DNA of 35,756 bases, from the NCBI GenBank assembly GCA_029379215.1, contig JAQYWO010000054.1, forward strand, positions 1 to 35,756, in the 5' to 3' direction. Below, piece after piece: positions 25,496 to 35,731 of the stretch. The notes beneath the pieces were generated by a model, which ran no database searches, was not told the DNA's origin, and was given only the letters and a program-made list of their open reading frames with translations. This DNA comes from Rhizonema sp. PD37. Lineage in GTDB: Bacteria; Cyanobacteriota; Cyanobacteriia; Cyanobacteriales; Nostocaceae. The translations under genes and the position numbers were made by a program. Every line of letters begins with the position of its first letter. Within the stretch, counting starts at the first letter, position 1.

Positions 25496-28225
25496 ATGAT
25501 AAACAAGCGCCTTCAACAAAAGCTATTGAGATGGGTTGCACTATTCCTGATTGGGACACTGATGCAATTGTCGATCTACATCTCAACGCCAGTTATGTCC
25601 CAAACTCCCAATGTTGCTTGTAATAATGTTATAGCCCCGTTAACAGCAGAAGAACAAATTTACGCTCGTACTGCTTGGCAGTATTTTGTCAAAAATTATC
25701 AGTCTGCAACTGGGTTTACCAATTCTACGGATGGCTATCCTTCGGCCACACTTTGGGATATGGGGAATTACTTAATGGCGTTGAATGCAGCGCGATCACT
25801 CAATCTAACTGACCAAGCAGACTTTGATGCTCGCTTAAATAAGTTTTTAACTACCCTCAGCAGCTTAAAACTATTTGAGGATACTTTACCAAATAAAGTT
25901 TACAACACAGCCACCGCACAGATGGTTGATTATGGAAATAAACCGGTTGAACGGGGTATTGGTTGGTCGGCTTTAGATATTGGTCGAATGCTGGCTGCAT
26001 TTGATCTGATTCGCACCTGTCATCCTCAATACAAAGATTGGCTAGAGGGGATTGTGAAAAAGTGGCAAGTTGGGCGATCGCTTAAAGATGGACAACTGTA
26101 CGGAGCCGCAGTTTCACCAGATAATAAAACATTATTGGTACAAGAGGGGAGACTTGGTTACGAGGAATATGCTGCTAGGGGATACGAACTTTGGGGATTT
26201 AAAGCACCCAAGGCAATCGATTTACAACCGTTTAAGTTTGTCGAAATTAATGGTGTCCAAATTCCTGTAGATACTCGTGACTTCAAAAGCACTAACGCAA
26301 ATAATTATGTTGTTAGCGAGTCTTATATCATAGATGGCATTGAATTTGGTTTAAAAGGCGAGTTATCTGATTATGCTGCTAGGGTTTTAGAGGTACAAAA
26401 GCGTCGCTACGATACCACGGGGCAGTTAACTGCGGTGACAGAAGATAATATCGATCAAGAACCTTATTTTCTCTATAACACTGTTTATGCAAACGGTGAA
26501 AACTGGGCAACCATCACGGATCAAAATCAGTCTTACCCCAAGTTACGTAGCGTTAGTACAAAAGCAGCTTTTGGGTGGCATTATCTTTTCCCAGATAATG
26601 CCTATGCCCAAAAAGTTTTTGATGCTGTCAAAGACCTCAAAAGTCCTGATGACAATGGTTATTACGCTGGGATTTATGAGGAAACCAAGCAGCCGAATAA
26701 AGCTTTAACTGGCAATACCAATGGATTGATTTTAGAAATTTTATACTACAAAGCTAGAGGTAATCACCCTTTAATTGCTTCTAGTTCTGCTAATGTTGTC
26801 TCTTCTAGCAATTCCAGTACCCAACCTCCAACCACAAGTTCTGCCCCCAAAATTGTGGAGGTGAGCGTCGCACCCATCCCACCAGTTAGCAGCCCAGAGC
26901 CAGCCTTTAACATCAAGCTGTCTAAACCTCTAACGGTGATTGAACAACGCTATGCAGAGGCAGCATGGCGTTATTTTCAGGCAAATTATTACTCAAAGAA
27001 TGGACTAATTAACGACCGCAGCGATTTTAAAGGTGCAACTTTATGGGGATTAGGAGATTATCTTGCTGCACTTCATGCAGCGCGATCGCTTAATATAATC
27101 TCTGCAAATGAATTTGACCTCCGCACTCGACATCTTTTAGGAGCGTTGACAAAACTACCTTTATATAACCAAGAATTACCAAGTCGGGGTTACGATACGC
27201 GATCGCTCCAATCAATAGATTACGGGGGTAATCCAGTTCCCGAAGGCAATGGCTGGTCATCTCTCGATATCGGACGGATGTTGGCAGCGCTTTATAATTT
27301 AAAGACCTTTCATCCAGAATACGCAAAATCTGTCGATAAAGTTGTTTTAGATTGGTCGTATCTGCGGGTTGTGCGGGATGGTATTCTTTCGAGTGCCACC
27401 GTCATAAAAGATCAAGACGGACGTATAATTAGCCGTGTTAACCCGGAAATACGCCTGGGTTATGAGGAGTATGCAGCCCGTGCTTTTCAATTATGGGGAT
27501 TTGATGTGGGTAGCTCTGCTGTGGGGGGTGAATATAAAACTACATTGGTGGAAACCGTGCAAGTACCAATTGGTCGCCGTCGTTCGGATACCAATTCCAA
27601 AATTAACCAATATACCGTTAGCAATCCTTTCTTACTTTATGGTTTGGAATTTGGTTTCGATCCGCAGATGCTCAAGCTTGTGCTGCCAATTCTCCAAGCT
27701 CAACGCGATCGCTACCAGCGCACCGGAACCCTGACTGCTTCAGCTACCACCCTAATTGACCGCAAGCCATACACTCTCCACAGCACAATTACCGGGAAGG
27801 GAGAACCTTGGGCGGCTTTAGACGATAATGGTAAACTTGTACCAGATGGGCGATTGGTAAGTACGGCAGTGGCTTTTGCTTATTATGCACTACTACCAGA
27901 AGATAAGTATGCGACTGAGTTACTGCGAGCGACGACTGATTTATATAACCCACTCTTGGGCTATTACGAGGGTTTCTACGAAACAACGGGCAAAACAGCG
28001 ATCGGTTTTACTAGCAGCACGAACAGCATAATTCTGCAATCTTTATTATACGCAGCAACAAATCGTCAACCCTTAATTCATCCGATTACTACCCTGAACT
28101 CTCCTTGGTTCAAGGCAATTGCTAATAAAGATTCGGGTCGAGGTTTACCCAATACTGCCACGCCCAAAGCAAAATTGGTTAGCGATCGCTTTCGTAGTTA
28201 CTGGATTTCAGAAGCGCAAAAATAG
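25496..28225 (+). CDS. exported protein with two DUF3131 domains
   Basis: This 909-residue protein has an N-terminal hydrophobic segment (WVALFLIGTLMQLSIYI), a signal peptide or anchor, then DUF3131 domain 1 (about 48-420). A Ser/Pro/Thr-rich linker (about 423-475) leads to domain 2 (about 477-865). Domain 1 keeps the blocks of the previous gene: TLWDMGNYL, GWSALDIGRM, EGRLGYEEYAARGYELWGF and LTAVTEDNID. In domain 2 several acidic positions change: TLWDMG becomes TLWGLG, KVYNT becomes RGYDT, and TAVTEDNID becomes TASATTLID. Domain 2 may thus bind but not cleave. Nothing suggests frameshift or truncation. It is in the envelope or secreted; the substrate is probably a polysaccharide by family analogy. 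It converges on the barrel gene at 28383-29678. Confidence 0.82.
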   Translation: MINKRLQQKLLRWVALFLIGTLMQLSIYISTPVMSQTPNVACNNVIAPLTAEEQIYARTAWQYFVKNYQSATGFTNSTDGYPSATLWDMGNYLMALNAARSLNLTDQADFDARLNKFLTTLSSLKLFEDTLPNKVYNTATAQMVDYGNKPVERGIGWSALDIGRMLAAFDLIRTCHPQYKDWLEGIVKKWQVGRSLKDGQLYGAAVSPDNKTLLVQEGRLGYEEYAARGYELWGFKAPKAIDLQPFKFVEINGVQIPVDTRDFKSTNANNYVVSESYIIDGIEFGLKGELSDYAARVLEVQKRRYDTTGQLTAVTEDNIDQEPYFLYNTVYANGENWATITDQNQSYPKLRSVSTKAAFGWHYLFPDNAYAQKVFDAVKDLKSPDDNGYYAGIYEETKQPNKALTGNTNGLILEILYYKARGNHPLIASSSANVVSSSNSSTQPPTTSSAPKIVEVSVAPIPPVSSPEPAFNIKLSKPLTVIEQRYAEAAWRYFQANYYSKNGLINDRSDFKGATLWGLGDYLAALHAARSLNIISANEFDLRTRHLLGALTKLPLYNQELPSRGYDTRSLQSIDYGGNPVPEGNGWSSLDIGRMLAALYNLKTFHPEYAKSVDKVVLDWSYLRVVRDGILSSATVIKDQDGRIISRVNPEIRLGYEEYAARAFQLWGFDVGSSAVGGEYKTTLVETVQVPIGRRRSDTNSKINQYTVSNPFLLYGLEFGFDPQMLKLVLPILQAQRDRYQRTGTLTASATTLIDRKPYTLHSTITGKGEPWAALDDNGKLVPDGRLVSTAVAFAYYALLPEDKYATELLRATTDLYNPLLGYYEGFYETTGKTAIGFTSSTNSIILQSLLYAATNRQPLIHPITTLNSPWFKAIANKDSGRGLPNTATPKAKLVSDRFRSYWISEAQK

Positions 28226-28245
28226 TATTTCAGTAACATGAACTA

Positions 28246-28276
28246 CCAGCCCTTACTTCGTTAAAGGGTTGGTTTC
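28246..28276 (+). terminator. hairpin between convergent DUF3131 and barrel genes
   Basis: CCAGCCCTT (28246-28254) pairs with AAGGGTTGG (28264-28272) with one G-T pair, and TTTCT follows. It lies 20 bases after the double-DUF3131 stop. The T-run is short. Confidence 0.5.
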
Positions 28277-28382
28277 TACTTCGGGCCCAGTAGGGGTTGA
28301 TTTTCGACGTTTCGTTTGAGCCACTTGCTTGAGAGGTGCGGAATGCGGGATACAAGTAATTTTACTTCATACTTACTTAATA

Positions 28383-29678
28383 TTAAAATTTAATCCGCAG
28401 TTGCCCTGTTAAAGAATTACTATTATAGCTGCTTGTCTCAGTATTTAGATTGCGGACATTTGAGAAACTATAGCCCAGGTCTGTCTCTATATTAGGTGAA
28501 AGCTTAACCGTACAGCGAGCTTGGTAGGTATTGGCATTATCGAATTCTCCTTTGAGTCGCTGTTGTCCCAAATCAGCAGCCAGCCGACAGCGTAAAAATT
28601 TAGAAATATTTCCTTCCCAAGCTATTTCAACATTGTATACTAGAAAATCTTGAGGGGAAAAATAGCCACTTTTGCTCTCGAAATTGTTTTTATAGCTCCA
28701 AGTGAATAAGTTAGCTGCTACAGAAAATTGTCCCAACTTGTGTTCTAGTCGGCTAAAAGACTGCACCTCGGAATTGCCATCGTTGTAATTACCCAAGCGC
28801 AGTGACGAAAACAAGCTAGTGTTACGGTCAATTTGCCAGTATAAATCGGGTCCAAACCGCCAATCAGTAATTTGATGATTTAAAGTTCGGGCATTAAACT
28901 TTAGTGGTCCTTGCTCTAAGTTTGCTGATAACACTACACCCGAGAGCAATTGACCTGATGGTGAAACTTTTGCTGGTATAATTGGAGCATCGACTTTGGC
29001 ATTAAAATTAATAGCTGAAGGTAGACGGTCGAAAAAATCTATCCCTGCTGCTGTCTGCACTGTTACTTGACCAATTTTTCCTTCCCATCCAACTTGAAAA
29101 GGAATGTTGGTAAGTGATTGCACATTTCGTTGCTCGAAATAATCTACACCAGTTTTAAACTTAATTTTATTGCCATTCCTCAGTCGTAACTGAGCCGTTG
29201 ATTCGATGAATAAATTATGTTGACCAAAGTTATCTGTATCGTTGCGAAAGTCTGTTTGAATATTGTCCAATACTGCTTCCGGTTTCACTGGTTTGGTAGA
29301 TGATTGTGGTGGATTAATTTTTTTGATTGGCTTAGGTATAGGTGGTGGCATCTGCAAACTAGGATTAAAATTTTCAGGTGCAGCAATTAAAAATGAGGAA
29401 TTAGGAATGAGAATATGGGAGTTAGAAGAATTTAACTTACAAGGGGTTTGAGTCTCTTTTATTATCCCATCTTGAATGGACGAGACTTGAAGCATATTTA
29501 CCTCTACCTGACTCCTATATTTTTTGGGTTCGATTGCAGCCAGTAACTTAGCTTCGGATAAAATTAAAATCCCTATGCTGCTAATCGCTAGCAATTGCAA
29601 CCGCAGAAACCAAAAAATTAAGTTGGCGTGCAAGCTATGATTCGATCCAAAAAAATAAGGTCTAAAAGTACCTGCCAT
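28383..29678 (-). CDS. predicted outer-membrane beta-barrel protein, BcsC-like C-terminus
   Basis: This 431-residue protein has an N-terminal hydrophobic segment (about 20-48, signal peptide), a Pro/Lys-rich linker (about 108-130, PPPIPKPIKKINPP) and then about 300 residues of alternating strands with many aromatic and polar residues. It ends GQLRIKF, the C-terminal Phe typical of outer-membrane barrels. Residues 338-343 read GYFSPQ, followed by DFLVYNVEIAW, which resembles the C-terminal barrel of the cellulose-export protein BcsC (GYFSPQxY). No TPR or POTRA domain is present and the SLH/OprB porin pattern of cyanobacteria is not seen. It converges on the two DUF3131 genes and diverges from the hybrid kinase. 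A role in polysaccharide export or uptake is inference; a plain porin is the alternative. Confidence 0.65.
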   Translation of the reverse strand: MAGTFRPYFFGSNHSLHANLIFWFLRLQLLAISSIGILILSEAKLLAAIEPKKYRSQVEVNMLQVSSIQDGIIKETQTPCKLNSSNSHILIPNSSFLIAAPENFNPSLQMPPPIPKPIKKINPPQSSTKPVKPEAVLDNIQTDFRNDTDNFGQHNLFIESTAQLRLRNGNKIKFKTGVDYFEQRNVQSLTNIPFQVGWEGKIGQVTVQTAAGIDFFDRLPSAINFNAKVDAPIIPAKVSPSGQLLSGVVLSANLEQGPLKFNARTLNHQITDWRFGPDLYWQIDRNTSLFSSLRLGNYNDGNSEVQSFSRLEHKLGQFSVAANLFTWSYKNNFESKSGYFSPQDFLVYNVEIAWEGNISKFLRCRLAADLGQQRLKGEFDNANTYQARCTVKLSPNIETDLGYSFSNVRNLNTETSSYNSNSLTGQLRIKF

Positions 29679-29798
29679 TAGTTATTAATACTGAATATTA
29701 TTGTATAGACGAAAATAATTTGTCACTTTATGACTTTGTCTTGGCTTTATGATTCCCAAATAATGCCCAAAATATTCGCATTCACATCTAAAATTTTT

Positions 29799-29819
29799 AC
29801 TAGGTAAATTCACCTTAGT
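29799..29819. promoter_or_regulatory. imperfect dyad ACTAGGT...ACCTTAGT
   Basis: ACTAGGT (29799-29805) and ACCTTAGT (29812-29819) are inverted with one extra base. It is the first of three dyads in the spacer between the barrel gene and the hybrid kinase gene, and abuts the 24-bp palindrome. Confidence 0.4.
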
Positions 29820-29842
29820 GCTTTATGTCATGACATAAAGCA
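29819..29842. promoter_or_regulatory. perfect 24-bp palindrome, candidate operator
   Basis: The half-site TGCTTTATGTCA is followed directly by its exact reverse complement, so the palindrome has no spacer. It lies 141 bases upstream of the barrel gene and 212 bases upstream of the kinase gene, which are divergent. A 24-bp perfect palindrome is rare by chance and fits a dimeric or tetrameric regulator site. It could also form a cruciform or hairpin in an RNA leader. The binding protein is unknown. Confidence 0.6.
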
Positions 29843-29859
29843 TTAGCCCTCTTAAAAAG

Positions 29860-29874
29860 GTCAAAACTTTTGAC
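29860..29874. promoter_or_regulatory. GTCAAAA-C-TTTTGAC dyad
   Basis: This is a perfect 7-bp inverted repeat around a single base, 17 bases after the 24-bp palindrome. Its closeness to the other two dyads suggests a compact control region for the divergent barrel and kinase genes. Confidence 0.45.
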
Positions 29875-30054
29875 ACGAACTACTAGTACATAGAGAAAAA
29901 ACGTAAAGAGATAATAACAATCTGCTCGCGGCACGGGAGCAATCAAAAACGGCTTTAAGCCAATCTTCAGTAAAATCACCCTAACGCTTTTAAGTCAACT
30001 ACTGTCATTAATTGAAATAAGTTTGTTTACTTCAGATGAATATAGAACTCAAGG

Positions 30055-33000
30055 ATGAAAGCACCACTACCAGATAACGAAGCTCAGAGAATCGAAGCTC
30101 TTTTAGAGTATAAAATTCTTGACACCCCGTCTGAAGGGGCTTTTGACGACCTCACCCGTTTAGCTTCGTACATTTGTGGTACTCCAATCGCCCTAATTAG
30201 TTTAGTTGATACTAATCGCCAGTGGTTTAAGTCTAAAGTTGGTTTGGAAGCTTTAGAAACACCCCGAGATGCCGCGTTTTGCGCTCATACCATTTTACAA
30301 ACTGAAGTTTTTATTGTCCCTGATGCAACGTCTGATGCACGGTTCGCTACAAATCCACTGGTTACTTCCGCTCCTAATATCCGATTTTATGCTGGTGTCC
30401 CCCTGACTAACCCAGAAGGACAGACTTTAGGAACACTTTGCGTAATTGACTCTACACCACGTTCCCTGACGCCAGAACAAGTGGAAGCATTACGAATTTT
30501 AGGTCGTCAAGTCATTAAGCAGATGGAATTGCGCCGCAATTTAGCTTCTTTGGTATTCGCAAATAATCAAGATAAACAAGGACGGAAGGTACGTAAGCAA
30601 TTTTTTAAAAAGATTGCTGGAGGGTTCGGGTTAGCGTCAGCAATTTTAATTTTGATTGGGATGGTTTCGTACCACAACACTCAAGTGTTGATTAAAAATG
30701 ACAATCAGGTCATAAATACTCAAGAGAAAATCAACTCTCTTAAAGAACTATTATCTCTAATGAAGGATGCTGAAACAGGACAACGCGGCTATATCCTTAC
30801 AAAACAAGAAGATTATTTAGAACCATATAAAAAAGCGCTCATCAATATCAATTTAGAAATTAAAGAGCTTAAGAATTCAGTAGCAAGTAATCGCTACCAA
30901 AACGAGCAGATTTCAACCCTGGAACGTTTAATAGCAGCTAAATTGGCAATACTTAAGCAGACTATCGACTTACGCCAAAACCAGGGATTTGATGCAGCGT
31001 TGCAGCTGATTAAAACAAATCAGGGAAAAAACCTGATGGATGATATTCGTAAAGTCATCTTTGAGATGGAGAAAGAACAGAGAAAACAGCTTTACCAAGA
31101 CTCTCAAGCTGCACAAGCAAGTGCCTATAAATCACTGCTGACACTCTCCATTGGTATTGTTCTGACATTTTTAATTCTTATAGTAATTTATAACTTTATC
31201 ATCAGTGAAGTTACTGAGCGAAAGTTAACAGAAGAATCGCTCAAAAAAGAACGTAATTTTATCTCAGCAGTTGTTGATACCGCTAGCGCTTTAGTTATAG
31301 TTGTCAACACTCAAGGGCAAATTGTCCGCTTCAATCAAGCCTGCGAGCAAATAACAGGTTACTCATTCGATGAAGTTAGAGGTAGAAAGTTCTGGAATAT
31401 TTTTTCACTTCCCGAAGACGTGGAACCAGTCAAAGCTGTTTTCCAGGAGTTACTAAGTAATCTCAGCACAAAACCCTATGAAAACTACTGGCTAACAAAG
31501 AATGGTAATAAGCGGCTAATTGCCTGGTCAAACAATATTCTCCAAGATGATAAAGGTGCTGTTGAATACATTGTAGGTACTGGGATTGACATCACCGAAC
31601 AACAAGCCGCGCTACGCGATCGCAATCGGTCAGAAAAGCACCTAACCGTGCAATATAGCACCACCCGCGTGTTGGCAGAGGCTACTACCATTACCGAAGC
31701 AACTCCCCGAATCCTCCAGGCAATCTGCGAAAGTTTGGGATGGGATTTGGCTGAAATTTGGATGTTGGATCGACAAAAAAATCTTTTACAATGTCTTGAC
31801 ATTTGGTATCAAAAATCTGTAGAAGCACAGGAATTTGAAACACTGAGTCGGCAAAGCACTTTTGGATTCGGAATTGGGCTACAAGGTCGCGTCTGGGCTA
31901 GTAATGAACCTGTTTGGTTAACGAATGTCGTCGATAACGTCCAATTCCTGAGAGGCAAAATCGCCACAGAAGTCGGACTACATGGAGCTTTTGGGTTTCC
32001 GCTCCGCACTGGTGACAACATTCTGGGTGTGATTACTTGCTTCAGTCAACAAACTCAGCAACCAGACTCAGAATTGTTACAGATGATGAGTTCGCTTGGT
32101 GACCAAGTAGGACAATTTATCGAGCGTAAACAAGCTAAAGAAGAACTCGAACGCCAAAACTTGCGATCGCAGCTTTTTACCGACATTACCCTGAAGATTC
32201 GCCAATCTTTACAAATCGCAGAAATTCTCCAAGTAACCGTCACCGAAGTCCAAAAAATTCTCCAAACTGACCGGGTATTAATTTATCAACCCTTACCTAA
32301 TAATGAAACTATCGTTACAGAAGCAGTAGTTGCAGGGTTAAAAGCGATAAAAAATCAAAATACTATCGATTCCTATTTTCGCAGCGAATATCAACAACAG
32401 TACGGGATACGGCAATACCATCAAGGAGAAATCGACTCAATCTCTATTTTGCCAGAAATCCTAGAAAACCATTTAGAATTACTCCAACAACTAGAAGTCA
32501 AAGCAAATTTGGTCATACCCATTCTCATCAAAGAAGAACTTTGCGGGTTGTTAATTATTCATCAATGCATTAACTCACGTTCTTGGTCGAGTTCTGAAAC
32601 TCATCTTTTACGGCAAATAGCCGATCAAGTAGGTATTGCCCTAGCTCAAGCTCAATTACTCTCTTCAGAAATTATTCAGCGACAAGAATTAGAAGTAGCT
32701 CGTCGTCAAGCCGAGTTAGCATCCCAAACCAAAAGTTCCTTTTTGGCAAACATGAGTCATGAAATCCGTACCCCGATGAATGCAGTATTGGGTATGACTG
32801 GACTGTTATTAGACACTCCCCTCACTCCAGAACAGCGAGATTTTGTTGAGATAGTTCGTGTTAGCGGAGACGCTTTATTGAGCCTAATTAACGAAATTTT
32901 GGATATATCTAAACTTGAGGCTGGGGAAATGGCTCTCGAAATTCTCGATTTTGACTTGTCTACCTGTGTAGAAGAAGTCTTAGATTTACTAGCTCCCCAA

Positions 33001-34773
33001 GCTCACAAAAAAGGATTGGAAATTGCCGCATTAATTTACCCCCGCGTCCCTATTCACCTTAAAGGAGATGTTAGTCGTCTGCGGCAAATTCTCATGAACC
33101 TAATCAATAATGCAATTAAATTTACCAGCGCTGGAGAAGTGATAGTACGGGCAGACATACTGGAGCTTTCCTCCACTACAGTTACTATTCACTTTAGCGT
33201 TACAGATACAGGTCTTGGTATTGCCCCAAAAGACCAAAGCAAACTCTTTACACCATTTACCCAAGTCGATGCTTCCACAACCCGCAAATATGGTGGTACC
33301 GGTTTGGGATTAGCCATTTGTAAACAACTTGTTAGCTTGATGGGAGGGGAAATTGGGTTAGAAAGTCAGTTGGGGAAAGGCTCGAAATTTTGGTTTGATA
33401 TTCCTTTGACTCTTGCACCTACAGCTGTTTTCCCAGTACGCGATCGCACCTTAAGTGACAACGCTAGTAAGCATCACCAACTTTTTAATAACCTACGTTT
33501 ATTAGTTGTAGATGACAACGCTACTAATCGTAAAATTATCCACCATCAAGCCACCTCTTGGGGAATGCGCGTGGATGAAGCTGAAAGTGCGGAAACTGCT
33601 CTTAAAGCTATTGAGTTGGCTACCGTGCAAAATACACCGTATGATATCGCATTAATTGATATGCAAATGCCCGAAATAGACGGCATAACGTTGGGAGGAC
33701 AAATTAAGGCAAATCCCACGATTGCTAAGATACCCTTGATTATGCTTACCTCTACTAATCAGCGCAATGAAGTCGAACAAGCGCTCAAAATCGGATTTGC
33801 TGCTTATTTAGTTAAACCTGTTAAACAATCTCGACTGCTTGATACGATGATAAACATCTTAGAAACTCAGTTGCAACTAGAAGAAGGAAATTCAGTACTT
33901 ATAAGTCAAGAATCAGGAGTAAAAAATTCCGAAAATAATTGTAACGATTATCCCAACTTCTATGGGGGTGAAAGCAAGACTACCCCTACGCCTAAATCAC
34001 TTCCTAATCAACCAAGCTTAAAAATTCTCCTAGCTGAAGATAATTTAGTGAATCAGAAAGTCGCTTTAAAAATACTTGAAAGTATCGGCTACAAAGCCGA
34101 TATTGCTGCTAATGGACAAGAAGTAATACAGCTATTGGAAAGAATTCCTTACGACTTAATTTTGATGGATTGTCAAATGCCAGTTCTTGATGGTTTGGAG
34201 ACCACAAAAGAAATACATCGCTGGCAAGAAAGTTCTTTTATCAATCGTCGTCGTCCTGTAATAGTTGCGATGACAGCTAATGCGATGAAAGAAGATAAAC
34301 AAATGTGTTTAGATGCAGGAATGGACGACTATTTAAGCAAGCCAGTGTTAAGAGCAAAATTAGCAGAGGTGCTAGAGCATTGGTCAAATATAATACTTAT
34401 TCAACGAGAAATAATAGCTCCGACTACAGACGTTTGCTTCAACTTACCAATTGATTGGGAACACTTGCATCAACTTTCGGAAAATAACGCAGAATTTGAA
34501 TTAGAATTATTACAATTTTTCGTTGAAGATATCCAACCTCGTTTGGAAATACTAAAAGCGGCAATTGAGAAAAGTGACTTTGAGCTAATTGATCACCAAT
34601 CTCATCACCTCAAAGGTGCTAGTGCTAATATCGGCGCAGTACTCATGCACCAAGCTTCAGAACAATTAGAACAACTAGCTCAAAAATCTGAACGTAAAGG
34701 TGCTTTTGAGTTAGTTTCAAAATTAGAAGAATTTATCAACCGGATTCAAGATTTTTTGAACAGGGGTAATTGA
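30055..34773 (+). CDS. hybrid sensor histidine kinase (GAF-CHASE3-PAS-GAF-GAF-HK-REC-REC-HPt)
   Basis: This 1572-residue multidomain phosphorelay kinase starts with a GAF domain (about 20-160). A membrane segment (about 190-207), a CHASE3-type periplasmic sensor (about 215-350, [12 protein letters not shown]) and a second membrane segment (about 364-386) follow. Next come PAS (about 400-510), two GAF domains (about 545-690 and 710-870) and the HisKA core [11 protein letters not shown] with His902. The ATPase domain ([27 protein letters not shown]) is complete. Two receivers carry Asp1202 (IDMQMP) and Asp1372 (MDCQMP), and an HPt ends the chain with His1517 (SHHLKGAS). All phosphotransfer residues are present. 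No output regulator lies in the window. A GAF domain before the first membrane segment is uncommon. The divergent barrel gene shares the upstream palindromes. The signal is unknown. Confidence 0.95.
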   Translation: MKAPLPDNEAQRIEALLEYKILDTPSEGAFDDLTRLASYICGTPIALISLVDTNRQWFKSKVGLEALETPRDAAFCAHTILQTEVFIVPDATSDARFATNPLVTSAPNIRFYAGVPLTNPEGQTLGTLCVIDSTPRSLTPEQVEALRILGRQVIKQMELRRNLASLVFANNQDKQGRKVRKQFFKKIAGGFGLASAILILIGMVSYHNTQVLIKNDNQVINTQEKINSLKELLSLMKDAETGQRGYILTKQEDYLEPYKKALININLEIKELKNSVASNRYQNEQISTLERLIAAKLAILKQTIDLRQNQGFDAALQLIKTNQGKNLMDDIRKVIFEMEKEQRKQLYQDSQAAQASAYKSLLTLSIGIVLTFLILIVIYNFIISEVTERKLTEESLKKERNFISAVVDTASALVIVVNTQGQIVRFNQACEQITGYSFDEVRGRKFWNIFSLPEDVEPVKAVFQELLSNLSTKPYENYWLTKNGNKRLIAWSNNILQDDKGAVEYIVGTGIDITEQQAALRDRNRSEKHLTVQYSTTRVLAEATTITEATPRILQAICESLGWDLAEIWMLDRQKNLLQCLDIWYQKSVEAQEFETLSRQSTFGFGIGLQGRVWASNEPVWLTNVVDNVQFLRGKIATEVGLHGAFGFPLRTGDNILGVITCFSQQTQQPDSELLQMMSSLGDQVGQFIERKQAKEELERQNLRSQLFTDITLKIRQSLQIAEILQVTVTEVQKILQTDRVLIYQPLPNNETIVTEAVVAGLKAIKNQNTIDSYFRSEYQQQYGIRQYHQGEIDSISILPEILENHLELLQQLEVKANLVIPILIKEELCGLLIIHQCINSRSWSSSETHLLRQIADQVGIALAQAQLLSSEIIQRQELEVARRQAELASQTKSSFLANMSHEIRTPMNAVLGMTGLLLDTPLTPEQRDFVEIVRVSGDALLSLINEILDISKLEAGEMALEILDFDLSTCVEEVLDLLAPQAHKKGLEIAALIYPRVPIHLKGDVSRLRQILMNLINNAIKFTSAGEVIVRADILELSSTTVTIHFSVTDTGLGIAPKDQSKLFTPFTQVDASTTRKYGGTGLGLAICKQLVSLMGGEIGLESQLGKGSKFWFDIPLTLAPTAVFPVRDRTLSDNASKHHQLFNNLRLLVVDDNATNRKIIHHQATSWGMRVDEAESAETALKAIELATVQNTPYDIALIDMQMPEIDGITLGGQIKANPTIAKIPLIMLTSTNQRNEVEQALKIGFAAYLVKPVKQSRLLDTMINILETQLQLEEGNSVLISQESGVKNSENNCNDYPNFYGGESKTTPTPKSLPNQPSLKILLAEDNLVNQKVALKILESIGYKADIAANGQEVIQLLERIPYDLILMDCQMPVLDGLETTKEIHRWQESSFINRRRPVIVAMTANAMKEDKQMCLDAGMDDYLSKPVLRAKLAEVLEHWSNIILIQREIIAPTTDVCFNLPIDWEHLHQLSENNAEFELELLQFFVEDIQPRLEILKAAIEKSDFELIDHQSHHLKGASANIGAVLMHQASEQLEQLAQKSERKGAFELVSKLEEFINRIQDFLNRGN

Positions 34774-35308
34774 GGAAGAAGGCAGGAGACAGAGGGCAGA
34801 AGGTATAATTTTGCACGATTGGTTGATAAATACTTGTTTCAAGCCGCCGATTTCAATCGTCGAAGAATATTTATCTCGTTGCAACTTTATTACTGGAGTT
34901 TAGACTAAGCAGTGCTTGCTGAGTTATCTCTCTTCTATCACTTTCCGGAGTAAGCAAGTAGTAAAGAAGTTAAATTATCCAGAAACCAAACCGGGTTTAA
35001 ATTGATTGATCGCAGTAATTAAATAATTGAATACGAGCAATAACTTAGAATCGTGTAAAATGTCAACTCAGGGAGAAATTAACCTAAATAGTAAGAGTGT
35101 TTGAATAATTAAACGCAAATTATTTAAAGTATTCTTCCATCCGTATTTATGGTTTCATTGTTTATGAGTATAAAAATTGCTCTCCCTATTGTCTTGTACC
35201 TCAGTCTCAACTTTGCGAGATTGATTTATTCTTAAAAATGCTGGAGAATTTAAACTTATCATTTCATAAAATTCTTAACTCTTAACTCTGAGCTATAGAT
35301 TTTAACTC
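34774..35308. other. non-coding spacer after the hybrid kinase
   Basis: This AT-rich gap lies between convergent genes. I see no open frame with family resemblance, no RNA gene and no strong terminator. Near its right end, TTAACTC-type heptads (about 35274-35314, for example CTTAACTCTTAACTC) run into the stop of the next gene, another short-repeat patch. Confidence 0.5.
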
Positions 35309-35731
35309 TTAATTTTCAATATTTTTACTAATAAACAAACAATAACGGTTATCTACTGTTCGCTCGTAACTCAACTTATCTGCTATTGCTGACATAATTT
35401 TTAAACCGCGTCCGCGATCTTTCTCACTATCTTCAAATTCAGATATTTCTTGCAATGTCTTCTTTAAGTCAAAATGCTGACCTAATGACCAAATACGAAT
35501 TTCTATTTCTTCATTTAATCTCACAGCCTCAATCTCTACTGGAGTATTTTGTGGTAAATTTTTATGGGCATGTTCAACAATATTAGTAAAGCCTTCTATC
35601 AAGAGCGTTTGACATTCCCACCAGATTTTTTGGTTAGAAAGAATGGGTTGATTTATTTGCTCGAACCATGACAAAACTTCAGATGAAGCCCTAAGGTCTG
35701 TATTAACTTGTAAATAAATTTTTTGAGACAT
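35309..35731 (-). CDS. RsbW-like anti-sigma factor / HATPase_c_2 protein
   Basis: This 140-residue protein has the small GHKL ATPase fold of RsbW/SpoIIAB-type serine kinases. The N-box-like LLIEGFTNIVEHAHKN and the G-box DRGRGLKIMSAIADKLSYER are clear. Such proteins phosphorylate a STAS partner and bind sigma or other regulators in partner-switching systems; in cyanobacteria they also occur with PP2C and receiver proteins. The frame is also open from a GTG at 35737, but AAGG lies 5 bases before the ATG at 35731, which I prefer. The partner gene, if adjacent, would be beyond the window edge. Its end overlaps TTAACTC-type repeats. Kinase or binding role cannot be separated from sequence. Confidence 0.85.
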   Translation of the reverse strand: MSQKIYLQVNTDLRASSEVLSWFEQINQPILSNQKIWWECQTLLIEGFTNIVEHAHKNLPQNTPVEIEAVRLNEEIEIRIWSLGQHFDLKKTLQEISEFEDSEKDRGRGLKIMSAIADKLSYERTVDNRYCLFISKNIEN

